Shown here in pieces: positions 15,437 to 23,357 of a DNA stretch of 37,229 bases. Position numbers and translations under genes: made by a program. The notes below the pieces were generated by a model that saw only the letters and a program-made list of their open reading frames with translations, was not told where the DNA came from and did no database searches. The stretch is from a bacterium (GTDB taxonomy: Bacteria; JAMCPX01). Position 1 is the stretch's first letter; each line of letters begins with the position of its first letter. Location of the stretch: NCBI GenBank assembly GCA_021787655.1, contig JAJYLM010000002.1:1-37229 (forward strand). Reading direction: 5' to 3'.

Positions 15437-17359
15437 ATGCGGAAAAATATATGGTTTGACACAGCGCTTATCAGTATCCTGACGTTTGTCCTGCTTATCC
15501 CTGTCCTCGGCTTCGGGTTTGTCAATCTCGACGACAATTTCTACGTAACACGCAATCTTTATATCCGGCACCTGTCTGCTTCGAACATCCTGTATTTCTT
15601 CACATCGTTCCATCACGGCGTCTATGCGCCGCTGCAGTACCTGACGTATATGCTGGTCTACAGCGCCGCTGGTTACCATGCCCTGTGGTATCATGTGATT
15701 GGCATCCTGTGGTATGCTGCGACCGGCACGATGGTATACCTTCTCGTCAGCAGGATTCAGCACAGCAGGGTGGTTGCCTTTTTCTCAGCACTCCTGTTCC
15801 TCTTCTCCCCGGTCAATATCGATTCTGCAGCCTGGGTGGCAGAGCTGAAGAACACGCAGTCTCTGTTCTTTTTTTTGGTGAGCTTTTACTGTTATCTTCT
15901 TTTCCGTGAAAGCGGCCAGGGGAAGTCTCAGGGAGCCGGGCTGACGGGTCCCGCAGACAGTACGGCCATATCCGAAGCCGCACACACGCCATCTGCGGCG
16001 CAGAACACATGGATGTACGTGTGTTCCCTCCTCGCCTTCGTGGCCGGATTATTGGTAAAACCCCCGGGTGCAACCCTGCTATTCATGATGTTCGTGTATG
16101 ACCGTATGAGCAGGCACAGCACAAGGGACAGTCTGAAGAAGCTGTTCCCGTACATCGCGATAACCATCCCCTTCATGGTCGCCTACATGATAGGCCAGGC
16201 GACCATCGGTTCGTACCACGGTTTGATCCGGGGAAGCGTCTGGTCCCAGATAAAAACAATCGTATCAGTCGCAGCAGGTATTTTTAATTACCCGCTCAAG
16301 CTCATTGTCCCCTTCAACCTTTCTGTTGCATATCCCCTTGATGCACGAATCAGTGCTGCGGTGTTCGTTTCCGGCATAGCTGTTCTCGTGCTGATGGCAG
16401 CCGGAATCCGCCTGCTCCTGAAACGCAACGACCGGCGTCCTGCGTTCTGGGCATTATGGTATTTCGTCAACATGCTTCCGTACTTCGGGATCATTGCCAT
16501 GCCCTTTTTTGCAAACTGGTACCTGTACATCCCTTCCATCGGTCTCTATACGCTCCTCGTCATCGCTATCGACAGCATCCCCGGCAGGACGCTGGCGCGG
16601 GGCGTGCTCGTCGTTGTCGTGATCCTGTTCGGCGTCCTGGGGTTCGAACGGCAGTTTGTCTGGAGAAGCGACCAATCCCTGTGGGAGAGCTCTCTGAACT
16701 CAGCCGGAAGCGACTCCTATATCGTGCGGAACCTCGCAATAAGCTATTTCCGGAACAATGAGAACGCCAGGGGCATCGAGGCCGGCAACGAACTGCTCAG
16801 GAAAACACCCGACTTTGTGATGATGAAATATCTCATCGGAAAAGGATACGCGGGTATGCAGGAATACGCCCGGGCGCAGGAGGTCCTGAACGAAGCACTG
16901 GATCAGCTTGCAGCCCTGGAAAAAACAGGAAATGCAGGTGCGGCAGTCATGCCGGGACTCGGCAATACACCCGCTGAATTAACGGCCATGATCTATACGG
17001 AATTGGCGGACATCCGGCTGTCTCTGCACCAGCCCGATGCTGCGCTGCCGCTGTACATCAAAGCCACCACTGCAGCACCCTATGTACCTGCCTATGACAA
17101 GCTGGCATACCTGTATGTCAGGTCAGGCAGGATCGCAGATGCGAAAGCGGCGCTTGACACGGTCACCGCGCTGAAGCCCGATGACCCCGAACCGTGGCGC
17201 ATGCTCGGCTTCGTGATGGCTCAGTACTATGGCAATCGTGCGCTCGCCGCTGCGTATTTCAGGAAAAGCCTTGCATTGAATCCCGGGCAGGCCGACGCTG
17301 GAGAGATGCGTGCGCAGATCAGGGCGTGGGAAACAGCAGGAGCGCCGGGCAAACCGTAG
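15437..17359 (+). CDS. Bacterial TMTC-like GT-C protein with C-terminal TPR repeats, second copy
   Basis: 640 residues from ATG 15437, with AGGAA upstream. The polytopic N-terminal domain (about 1-400) has the acidic loop motif VNLDDNFYV, SPVNIDSAAWVAELKNTQS (counterpart of HPVQAETAAWISEQKS in the minus-strand paralogue), FNYPLKLIVPF and NWYLYIPSIG. Residues about 425-630 are TPR repeats, clearest in YTELADIRLSLHQPDAALPLY, YDKLAYLYVRSGRIADAKAAL and MLGFVMAQYYGNRALAAAYF. The usual HPV of the family is SPV here, and the RYLYLP Arg is Trp, so acceptor specificity may differ from the paralogue at 6694-8625. The protein is presumed to be a polyprenyl-phosphate-sugar-dependent glycosyltransferase with a periplasmic TPR module. 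A hairpin with a T-run follows 64 bases after the stop. Confidence 0.72.
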   Translation: MRKNIWFDTALISILTFVLLIPVLGFGFVNLDDNFYVTRNLYIRHLSASNILYFFTSFHHGVYAPLQYLTYMLVYSAAGYHALWYHVIGILWYAATGTMVYLLVSRIQHSRVVAFFSALLFLFSPVNIDSAAWVAELKNTQSLFFFLVSFYCYLLFRESGQGKSQGAGLTGPADSTAISEAAHTPSAAQNTWMYVCSLLAFVAGLLVKPPGATLLFMMFVYDRMSRHSTRDSLKKLFPYIAITIPFMVAYMIGQATIGSYHGLIRGSVWSQIKTIVSVAAGIFNYPLKLIVPFNLSVAYPLDARISAAVFVSGIAVLVLMAAGIRLLLKRNDRRPAFWALWYFVNMLPYFGIIAMPFFANWYLYIPSIGLYTLLVIAIDSIPGRTLARGVLVVVVILFGVLGFERQFVWRSDQSLWESSLNSAGSDSYIVRNLAISYFRNNENARGIEAGNELLRKTPDFVMMKYLIGKGYAGMQEYARAQEVLNEALDQLAALEKTGNAGAAVMPGLGNTPAELTAMIYTELADIRLSLHQPDAALPLYIKATTAAPYVPAYDKLAYLYVRSGRIADAKAALDTVTALKPDDPEPWRMLGFVMAQYYGNRALAAAYFRKSLALNPGQADAGEMRAQIRAWETAGAPGKP

Positions 17360-17422
17360 GTACACAATCGAATGAGCCCACCCCGCAAAAAAACGGTTGC
17401 TTCTGAAAAACCACATGATGTC

Positions 17423-17454
17423 ATTCCCGTGGAAACGGGAATCCACTTTTTTTT
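17423..17454 (+). terminator. REP-like hairpin with T-run, likely terminator
   Basis: ATTCCCGT (17423-17430), loop GGAA, ACGGGAAT (17435-17442), then ccac and eight T (17447-17454). This has terminator form for the plus-strand TMTC-like gene. The core also resembles the dispersed TGTCATTCCCG-type intergenic repeat seen in many proteobacterial and Nitrospirota genomes. The 145 bases from here to the end of lon contain no gene. Confidence 0.65.
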
Positions 17455-17599
17455 CGTATGAAAACTGTTTCTGGCGTGACACTGCCGTGGAAATGACAGA
17501 AAACTGGCAGAGTCTGTTACCCTCTACCAACCGTCAAAAACGGTGGGTTTCTACGTCAATCTAAAAAGAACCACGGTCTTTGGAAATGACACGCTTAGA

Positions 17600-20032
17600 T
17601 TAATTGCTGGGATGGGACTGTGCCGGCGGGAGCGGGATGTTATGGAGCTGATCCACAGCAGGGAGATCGACATTTTTTTCCGCTCTCCCCTTCCAAATCT
17701 TGTCTGTGGTATCGACCCGTAACGCCTTTTCTATGACCTGATCCATGTTCTCGACGAACTCGATCTTGAGCGCTTTCTTTATGATATCGGGTATCTCTGC
17801 AATGTCCTTCTCGTTGTCCCGGGGTATGAGGACCTCCCGGATCTGTGCGCGCATTGCTGCCATGAGTTTTTCTTTCAGTCCGCCGATCGGAAGGACCCTG
17901 CCCCGCAAGGTGATCTCGCCGGTCATGGCAAGGTCCCGCTTGACCGGAATCCTGGTCAGCGCTGAAACCAGCGACGTCGCCATGGTAATGCCCGCAGACG
18001 GACCGTCCTTGGGTATTGCACCTTCAGGGATATGAATATGCACGTCGATCCTTCTGTAAAACCCGCTCTTCAGGCCAAGGTCTGCTGCAATGGTCCTGAC
18101 ATAGCTCATCGCTGCACTCGCAGATTCCTTCATGATATCGCCCAGCTTGCCGGTGACCGTGAGCTTTCCTTTGCCGTTCAGCACCGCTGACTCTATCGCG
18201 AGTATATCCCCGCCTGCCTCTGTCCATGCAAGGCCTGTCGCAACACCAACGAGGTCCTGCTCCTCGAGTTCGCTCCTCGTAAACCTGGCAACACCGAGGT
18301 ATCTGCCGAGGGTGGCAGATGTAATCGTGGTTTTTTGTTTCCTTTTCCCGGTCTCAAGGTTATGTTTCGCCACTTTTCTGAGGATCGTTGCAAGTTCCCG
18401 CTCGACGTTCCGCACCCCTGCTTCGCGGGTGTAGTCCCTGATAAGCTGGACGATCGCGCCCTTGGTAAACACGGCCTGTCCGGGCGTCAGTCCGTTGGCC
18501 GTCAGCTGCTTGGGAATAAGGAATTTCCGTGCAATATTGAGTTTTTCAACCTCGATATATCCCGGCAGCCGAATGATCTCGAGACGATCGATCAGGGCCG
18601 GCGGTATGCCTGCCATGGTATTCGCCGTCGTAATGAACATGACCTTCGAGAGATCGTAGTCGAGGTCGAGGTAGTGGTCGTTAAATGCGTGGTTCTGTTC
18701 CGGGTCGAGCACCTCGAGCAGTGCAGCAGAGGGGTCTCCTCTGAAGTCCATGCTCATCTTGTCGATCTCATCGAACAGGAAGACCGGGTTCGACGAGCCT
18801 GCCTTGCGCATGGATTGGATGATCTTGCCCGGCAGCGCGCTCACATACGTCCTGCGGTGCCCGCGTATCTCTGCCTCGTCCCGCACGCCTCCGAGGGACT
18901 GCCGTACAAAATTCCGTCCGGTTGCCTCAGCTATCGATTTTGCGAGGGACGTCTTGCCGACACCCGGAGGACCGACAAAACACAGGATCGGCCCTTTTGC
19001 CTCGGGACTGAGTGCTTTCACGGCGAGGAATTCCAGAATCCTCTCCTTGATCTGCTCCAGACCGTAATGATCCCTGTCGAGGATCTTCTTTGCCTCGTTG
19101 ATGTCCTTCTTTTCGTCCGTGTAATCGTACCAGGGAAGGGAGAGGATCCATTCGAGATAGCCGCGGACCACGGCAGCCTCGGCACTCATGGGAGACATCA
19201 TCCTCAGCTTCTTGAGTTCGCCTTTGCAGCGCTTCGCAGCCTCGTCCGACATCTTCTTCTTCTTGATGCGCTCTTCCAGTTCCTTGATCTCCGTCTTGAA
19301 TTCGTCCTTCTCACCCAGCTCTTTTTGGATCGCGCGCATCTGTTCGTTCAGGTAATATTCCTTCTGCGCCTTTTCAGTCTGTTTCTTGACCTGCGCCTTG
19401 ATCCTCTTCTCGAGGTCGATGATCTCCATCTCCCCGAAGAGCCTCTCCATGATCCGGGTCATGTATTTTTCCAGGTCCTCGATTTCCATCAAAGCCTGCT
19501 TATCGTCTGCCTTCATCTTGACACTGCCTGCGATGGTGTCCGCGACGACCTCGGCATTGTCCACAGAAGCGATATAGGTTACGATTTCCGGAGCGACGAG
19601 ATTGGTGTTCTTGGCATAGTCCGTGAACGCCGCAACGAGCTGGCGTTTCAGCGCCTCGATGCCGGGACTGCTGACCGCGCTGTCGCCGATGGCCTCGACC
19701 TCCACCTCTCCGTACAGTTCGTTCTCACGGTACGATGAGATCTTCGCCCGCCTGACCCCTTTGACGAGCAGCTTGATACTGTCACTCTCCATGATGTGGT
19801 GCTCGATGGAAGACAGTGTGCCGGCGATCCGGAGATCGTTCTCCGCCGGGTCCTCAATCTTCGGGTCCTTCTGCATCACCGTAAAAATCAGCGAGTTGTT
19901 CTTGATGGCCTCCTTGACTGCGTTGACAGACTTCTGCCTGCCCACGATCAGCGGTGTCGTCTGATGGGGAAAGACAACGATGTCCCGCAGCGGGAGTAAT
20001 GGTACCCTGATTTTTTCGGCTTTTCCGGTCAT
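17600..20032 (-). CDS. lon: ATP-dependent protease Lon
   Basis: 810 residues, somewhat longer than the 784-residue E. coli enzyme. The N-terminal substrate-binding LON domain starts VPLLPLRDIVVFPHQTTPLIVGR. A coiled-coil region (about 200-280) leads into the AAA+ module with Walker A GPPGVGKTS, Walker B FLFDEIDKM and a sensor-1 region FITTANT. The protease domain carries Ser679 in KDGPSAGITMATS and Lys722 in GGLKEKLMAAMRA, the Ser-Lys dyad at the same residue numbers as in E. coli. It degrades misfolded and regulatory proteins in the cytoplasm. Its ATG overlaps the clpX stop (ATGA), and it is the last gene of the tRNA-tig-clpP-clpX-lon unit. The extra C-terminal tail (IPLPPAQSHPSN) is Pro-rich. 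Confidence 0.98.
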   Translation of the reverse strand: MTGKAEKIRVPLLPLRDIVVFPHQTTPLIVGRQKSVNAVKEAIKNNSLIFTVMQKDPKIEDPAENDLRIAGTLSSIEHHIMESDSIKLLVKGVRRAKISSYRENELYGEVEVEAIGDSAVSSPGIEALKRQLVAAFTDYAKNTNLVAPEIVTYIASVDNAEVVADTIAGSVKMKADDKQALMEIEDLEKYMTRIMERLFGEMEIIDLEKRIKAQVKKQTEKAQKEYYLNEQMRAIQKELGEKDEFKTEIKELEERIKKKKMSDEAAKRCKGELKKLRMMSPMSAEAAVVRGYLEWILSLPWYDYTDEKKDINEAKKILDRDHYGLEQIKERILEFLAVKALSPEAKGPILCFVGPPGVGKTSLAKSIAEATGRNFVRQSLGGVRDEAEIRGHRRTYVSALPGKIIQSMRKAGSSNPVFLFDEIDKMSMDFRGDPSAALLEVLDPEQNHAFNDHYLDLDYDLSKVMFITTANTMAGIPPALIDRLEIIRLPGYIEVEKLNIARKFLIPKQLTANGLTPGQAVFTKGAIVQLIRDYTREAGVRNVERELATILRKVAKHNLETGKRKQKTTITSATLGRYLGVARFTRSELEEQDLVGVATGLAWTEAGGDILAIESAVLNGKGKLTVTGKLGDIMKESASAAMSYVRTIAADLGLKSGFYRRIDVHIHIPEGAIPKDGPSAGITMATSLVSALTRIPVKRDLAMTGEITLRGRVLPIGGLKEKLMAAMRAQIREVLIPRDNEKDIAEIPDIIKKALKIEFVENMDQVIEKALRVDTTDKIWKGRAEKNVDLPAVDQLHNIPLPPAQSHPSN

Positions 20033-21288
20033 TTTGTTCCGCCTGCCTCTGCCTTCTTCTCATACGTGAGCAGCGGTTCGCTCTGTTTGAATATCACGTC
20101 CGCATTGATGACACATTCGTTGATATCGCTCCGGGACGGTATATCGTACATGATGTCGAGCATAACATTCTCCATGATCGCCCTGAGTCCGCGGGCGCCG
20201 GACTTTCTCCTGATCGCCTCTTTTGCAATGGACTCGATGGCATCGTGGCTGAACACGAGTTTCACCCCTTCCATGGAAAACAGTTTCTGGTACTGTTTGA
20301 TGATGGCGTTCCGGGGTTTGACCAGGATTTCCATCAACGCAGCAGCGTTGAGCTCCTCCATGGTCGCAAGGATCGGCACCCTGCCGATAAACTCCGGTAT
20401 CATGCCGTACCTGATGAGGTCTTCCGTTTCCACCATGGAGAGGATATCGGTCAGGCTCTTGCCCCTGACCCCCTTCAGGTCTGCCCCGAACCCCATGGAC
20501 TTGACGCCGATGCGCTTCGATATGATCTTCTCGATACCGTCGAACGTGCCGCCGCAGATGAACAGGATGTTCGATGTGTCCACCCGGAAATAGTCCTGCT
20601 CCGGGTGCTTCCTGCCGCCCTTGGGCGGTACGTTTGCAATCGTGCCTTCGATGATCTTCAGCAGCGCCTGCTGCACACCCTCCCCTGAAACGTCCCTGGT
20701 TATGGACGGGCTGTCCGTTTTCCGAGACAGCTTGTCGATCTCGTCGATGTAGACGATGCCCCGCTGCGCACGGGTGATGTCGTAATTCGCATTCTGGATC
20801 AGGCTGAGGATGATGTTTTCGACGTCCTCGCCGACATATCCCGCCTCGGTCAGCGTCGTCGCGTCTGCAATGGTGAACGGGACGTCGAGGAACTTCGCGA
20901 GTGTCTGTGCAAGCAGGGTCTTCCCGGTACCCGTGGGTCCCAGGAGCAGGATGTTGCTCTTCTGGATCTCCACATCATCGGTCTTCTGGTGCGATTCTAT
21001 CCGCTTGTAATGGTTGTGCACTGCCACGGAGATGATCTTTTTCGCTTTTTCCTGGCCGATGACGTACCGGTCGAGGAACGCCTTGATCTCCCCGGGCTTC
21101 GGCACCGCCTTCCTGATACCGAGCGTGTCCTGCTGTGTTTCATAGTCCTCTGCGATGATCTCGTTGCACAGCTCCACGCATTCGTCACAGATGAACGCGT
21201 TCGGACCTGCGATCAGTTTTTTGACCTCTTTCTGGGACTTGCCGCAAAACGAGCACTTCAGTATGCTTTCGTCCTTTTTAAGCACCAA
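20029..21288 (-). CDS. clpX: ATP-dependent Clp protease ATP-binding subunit ClpX
   Basis: About 419 residues. The start is TTG 21288 (GGAGGT seven bases upstream) or GTG 21285; no ATG is available before the Zn domain. The N-terminal Zn-binding domain has Cys12, Cys15, Cys34 and Cys37 (CSFCG...CDEC). The AAA+ domain has Walker A GPTGTGKT, Walker B IVYIDEIDKL, GYVGEDVEN and the pore and ClpP-contact region expected (ISKRIGVKSMGFG). ClpX unfolds tagged proteins and feeds them to ClpP. The gene begins inside the end of clpP (11-base overlap if TTG is used), and its ribosome binding site is made of clpP Gly-Gly codons. It ends overlapping lon. Confidence 0.98.
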   Translation of the reverse strand: MVLKKDESILKCSFCGKSQKEVKKLIAGPNAFICDECVELCNEIIAEDYETQQDTLGIRKAVPKPGEIKAFLDRYVIGQEKAKKIISVAVHNHYKRIESHQKTDDVEIQKSNILLLGPTGTGKTLLAQTLAKFLDVPFTIADATTLTEAGYVGEDVENIILSLIQNANYDITRAQRGIVYIDEIDKLSRKTDSPSITRDVSGEGVQQALLKIIEGTIANVPPKGGRKHPEQDYFRVDTSNILFICGGTFDGIEKIISKRIGVKSMGFGADLKGVRGKSLTDILSMVETEDLIRYGMIPEFIGRVPILATMEELNAAALMEILVKPRNAIIKQYQKLFSMEGVKLVFSHDAIESIAKEAIRRKSGARGLRAIMENVMLDIMYDIPSRSDINECVINADVIFKQSEPLLTYEKKAEAGGTK

Positions 21289-21895
21289 TGCTATTACCTC
21301 CGACTGTTTTCAGTTCTTCGCGCTTGGTTATTACGCTGTCGATGATGCCGTACGCGATTGCATCTTCGCCGCCCATGAAGAAGTCCCGCTCGGTATCCGC
21401 GGCTATCCTCTCCAGCGGCTGTCCCGTATGAAAGCTCAGTATCTTATTGATCTCTTCGCGCAGTTTGAGAATTTCTTTGGCATGGATGTCGATCTCCGAG
21501 GCCTTGCCCTGCAGGCCTCCGGACGGCTGGTGTATCATGATCCGTGAGTTGGGAAGGGCGAACCTCTTGCCCTTGACCCCGGCTGCAAGAAGCACCGCCC
21601 CCATGCTCGCAGCCTGTCCCAGGCACATAGTGATGATGTTGGACCTGATGTACTGCATGGTATCGTAGATGGCCAGACCTGCCGTGACGACGCCGCCGGG
21701 TGAGTTGATGTACAGAAAGATGTCCTTGTCCGGATCTTCGGATTCGAGGAACAGCAGCTGTGCTATCACGATATTTGCAAGTTCATCGTCGATGGCAGAA
21801 CCGATGAAGACGATCCGTTCTTTCAGCAGGCGCGAGTAAATATCATACGCCCTCTCACCCTTGGACGTTTGTTCTACAACCATAGGTATCAGCAT
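21278..21895 (-). CDS. clpP: ATP-dependent Clp protease proteolytic subunit ClpP
   Basis: 205 residues. Start ATG 21895 overlaps the tig stop (TAATG). A second in-frame ATG four codons later (MVVEQTSKGERAYD) is possible. The catalytic triad is complete: Ser97 in GQAASMGA, His122 in MIHQPSGG and Asp171 in DTERDFFM. INSPGGVVTAG (oxyanion strand) and IYSRLLKERIVFIG are hallmark segments. The length is normal for ClpP. It forms the double-heptameric proteolytic chamber for ClpX in the cytoplasm. Gene order tig-clpP-clpX-lon is the ancestral bacterial arrangement; the tight overlaps point to coupled translation of the whole set. Confidence 0.98.
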   Translation of the reverse strand: MLIPMVVEQTSKGERAYDIYSRLLKERIVFIGSAIDDELANIVIAQLLFLESEDPDKDIFLYINSPGGVVTAGLAIYDTMQYIRSNIITMCLGQAASMGAVLLAAGVKGKRFALPNSRIMIHQPSGGLQGKASEIDIHAKEILKLREEINKILSFHTGQPLERIAADTERDFFMGGEDAIAYGIIDSVITKREELKTVGGNSIGA

Positions 21896-23151
21896 TATTT
21901 TTCTACCTTCTCTTCTATAAATTGGGCATTTTTCAGTATCAAATCAAGAATCTTCTCGTTGATCAGGTGCTGCCGGACCGTGTCCATGCTGTCGTCCTTC
22001 GTCAGTTTTTCCGTGATGTGTTCCGGGGTATCGTTGTTGTGTTGTGCGATGTGGGCGATCTCTGCCTTCACTTCTTCGTCGCTCAGCACGACATTTTCCT
22101 GGCTCTTGACGGTATCGAAGAATATTCTTGTCGTGAGGCCTATCCGGACATAGGTCTCGATCTGTTTCAGCCGATCCTCGATCTCCTGCTTGTTGTTCAT
22201 GCCGTACGCCCTCTTCAGTTCCTGGTCCTCGGTCGCAATATGTTCGAGCTCCTTCTTTACCAGTGATACCGGTAATTCCAGAGGATGCCGCTGGAGCAGC
22301 GCGGCTACTATCATGTCCTGATACATAAGCCGGTTTATCCTGTCTATCTCTTCTTCTATATCCTTTTTCAGCGCAGATTTCAACTCATCCAGGGTCGCAT
22401 ACATGCCGCTCGTCTTCGCGAGTTCGTCATCGATGGGCGGATACTTGATATACTTGATGCCTTTGAGCTCGAGCAGGAACTGTGCGTTCTTTGCCGGATC
22501 TGCGGTGATCGTCCTCTTTTCCCCGGTCAGCATACCGGTCACCTGATCGTACAGGTGCTTCCCGAGCTTCTCGTTCACTGCCCAGAGGAGGTCATCGTTG
22601 ACCTTTCCCGGCTTGCCGTTCCGGTCCAGTTCGGTCAGTTTGACCGAGGCCAGATCGTTTTCACGCACAGGGCGCTGCTCTTCCAGCGGCATCAGGACAC
22701 CGAGTCTTTTCTGGATCTTGACCAGGGCTTCCTGGACCTGTTCGTCCGTCACCGGCGGAACCGGAAGTTTCTTCAGTTCGATGCCCTTGAAATCGACGCG
22801 CTCGATCTCCGGAATGTTTTCGATGATGACCGTGTAGGTGAGATCCCCGTCGCCCGTATAATCGACCTTCTCGATCACCGGCGACCCCACGGCCTTTATC
22901 TTGGACTGCTCGAGCACGCTCCCGATCGTGTGGTCGATCACATCGAGCTCTGCCTCGTACTTGATGTCGTGTTCGAACTTGCTCTTGATGAGGGACTCAG
23001 GGACCTTTCCCTTCCTGAAGCCCGGGACCCGTGCACTCTTCTGGAACTCCTCGACTTTATGAGAAAGGGTATCCTGCACCACGTCCTTCGGTACCATGAC
23101 GGATACCTTTTTTCTGACACTGCTCTGCGTTTCCACTCCTAAAATTTTCAT
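21895..23151 (-). CDS. tig: Trigger factor, ribosome-associated chaperone and prolyl isomerase
   Basis: 418 residues from ATG 23151, with AGGAAGG upstream. The N-terminal ribosome-binding domain contains the signature variant VPGFRKGKVPESLIKSKF (GFRxGKxP loop). A central FKBP-type PPIase domain (about 160-240; ENDLASVKLTELDRNG) and a long helical C-terminal chaperone domain follow (DELKSALKKDIEEEIDRINRLMYQDMIVAALLQRHPLELPVSLVKKE). The PPIase part looks diverged, as is usual outside gamma-proteobacteria. Trigger factor binds nascent chains near ribosomal protein L23. It lies 25 bases downstream of tRNA-Leu and overlaps clpP by one base. Confidence 0.97.
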   Translation of the reverse strand: MKILGVETQSSVRKKVSVMVPKDVVQDTLSHKVEEFQKSARVPGFRKGKVPESLIKSKFEHDIKYEAELDVIDHTIGSVLEQSKIKAVGSPVIEKVDYTGDGDLTYTVIIENIPEIERVDFKGIELKKLPVPPVTDEQVQEALVKIQKRLGVLMPLEEQRPVRENDLASVKLTELDRNGKPGKVNDDLLWAVNEKLGKHLYDQVTGMLTGEKRTITADPAKNAQFLLELKGIKYIKYPPIDDELAKTSGMYATLDELKSALKKDIEEEIDRINRLMYQDMIVAALLQRHPLELPVSLVKKELEHIATEDQELKRAYGMNNKQEIEDRLKQIETYVRIGLTTRIFFDTVKSQENVVLSDEEVKAEIAHIAQHNNDTPEHITEKLTKDDSMDTVRQHLINEKILDLILKNAQFIEEKVEK

Positions 23152-23176
23152 CCTGTAACCTTCCTGTGTTTTTATT

Positions 23177-23256
23177 TGCGAGGGAGGGGAGTTGAACCCC
23201 TACGGTTGCCCACCAGATCCTAAGTCTGGCGCGTCTACCAGTTCCGCCACCCTCGC
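23177..23256 (-). tRNA. tRNA-Leu, anticodon UAG
   Basis: On the minus strand the acceptor GCGAGGG (from 23256) pairs with CCCTCGC, with discriminator A at 23177. The D-arm contains the leucine-typical TGGTAGACGC. The anticodon stem CCAGA/TCTGG encloses loop CTTAGGA, giving anticodon TAG. A class-II-type variable arm (TGGGCAACCGT) and T-arm AGGGG-TTCAACT-CCCCT follow. CCA is not encoded. Length is 80 bases, short for tRNA-Leu because of a compact variable arm. Confidence 0.95.
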
Positions 23257-23266
23257 CTCATAGTTA

Positions 23267-23295
23267 AAACTAAAATGTATTTTCACGAAAGTCAA
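23267..23295 (-). promoter_or_regulatory. Candidate sigma-70-type promoter for tRNA-Leu/tig/clpP/clpX/lon
   Basis: On the minus strand TTGACT (23295-23290) and TAGTTT (23272-23267) are separated by 17 bases. The -10 ends ten bases before the tRNA 5' end at 23256. The -35 is near consensus and the -10 is weak. No terminator is seen between the tRNA and tig, so this may drive the whole unit. Confidence 0.45.
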
Positions 23296-23357
23296 TGCAA
23301 CGGAGAAGTTCGTGGAACTCGTTGATCTTGGATCGGATTCCTACTACACTGCGCAGT

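Noticed and set aside
18335..19738. 467-codon open frame on the plus strand opposite lon
   Set aside because: It is fully antisense to a complete, motif-verified Lon gene, with a composition typical of the complementary strand of GC-rich codons, and matches no family.
22285..23142. 285-codon open frame on the plus strand opposite tig
   Set aside because: It is antisense to trigger factor, with low-complexity Leu/Arg/Asp composition and no start signal.
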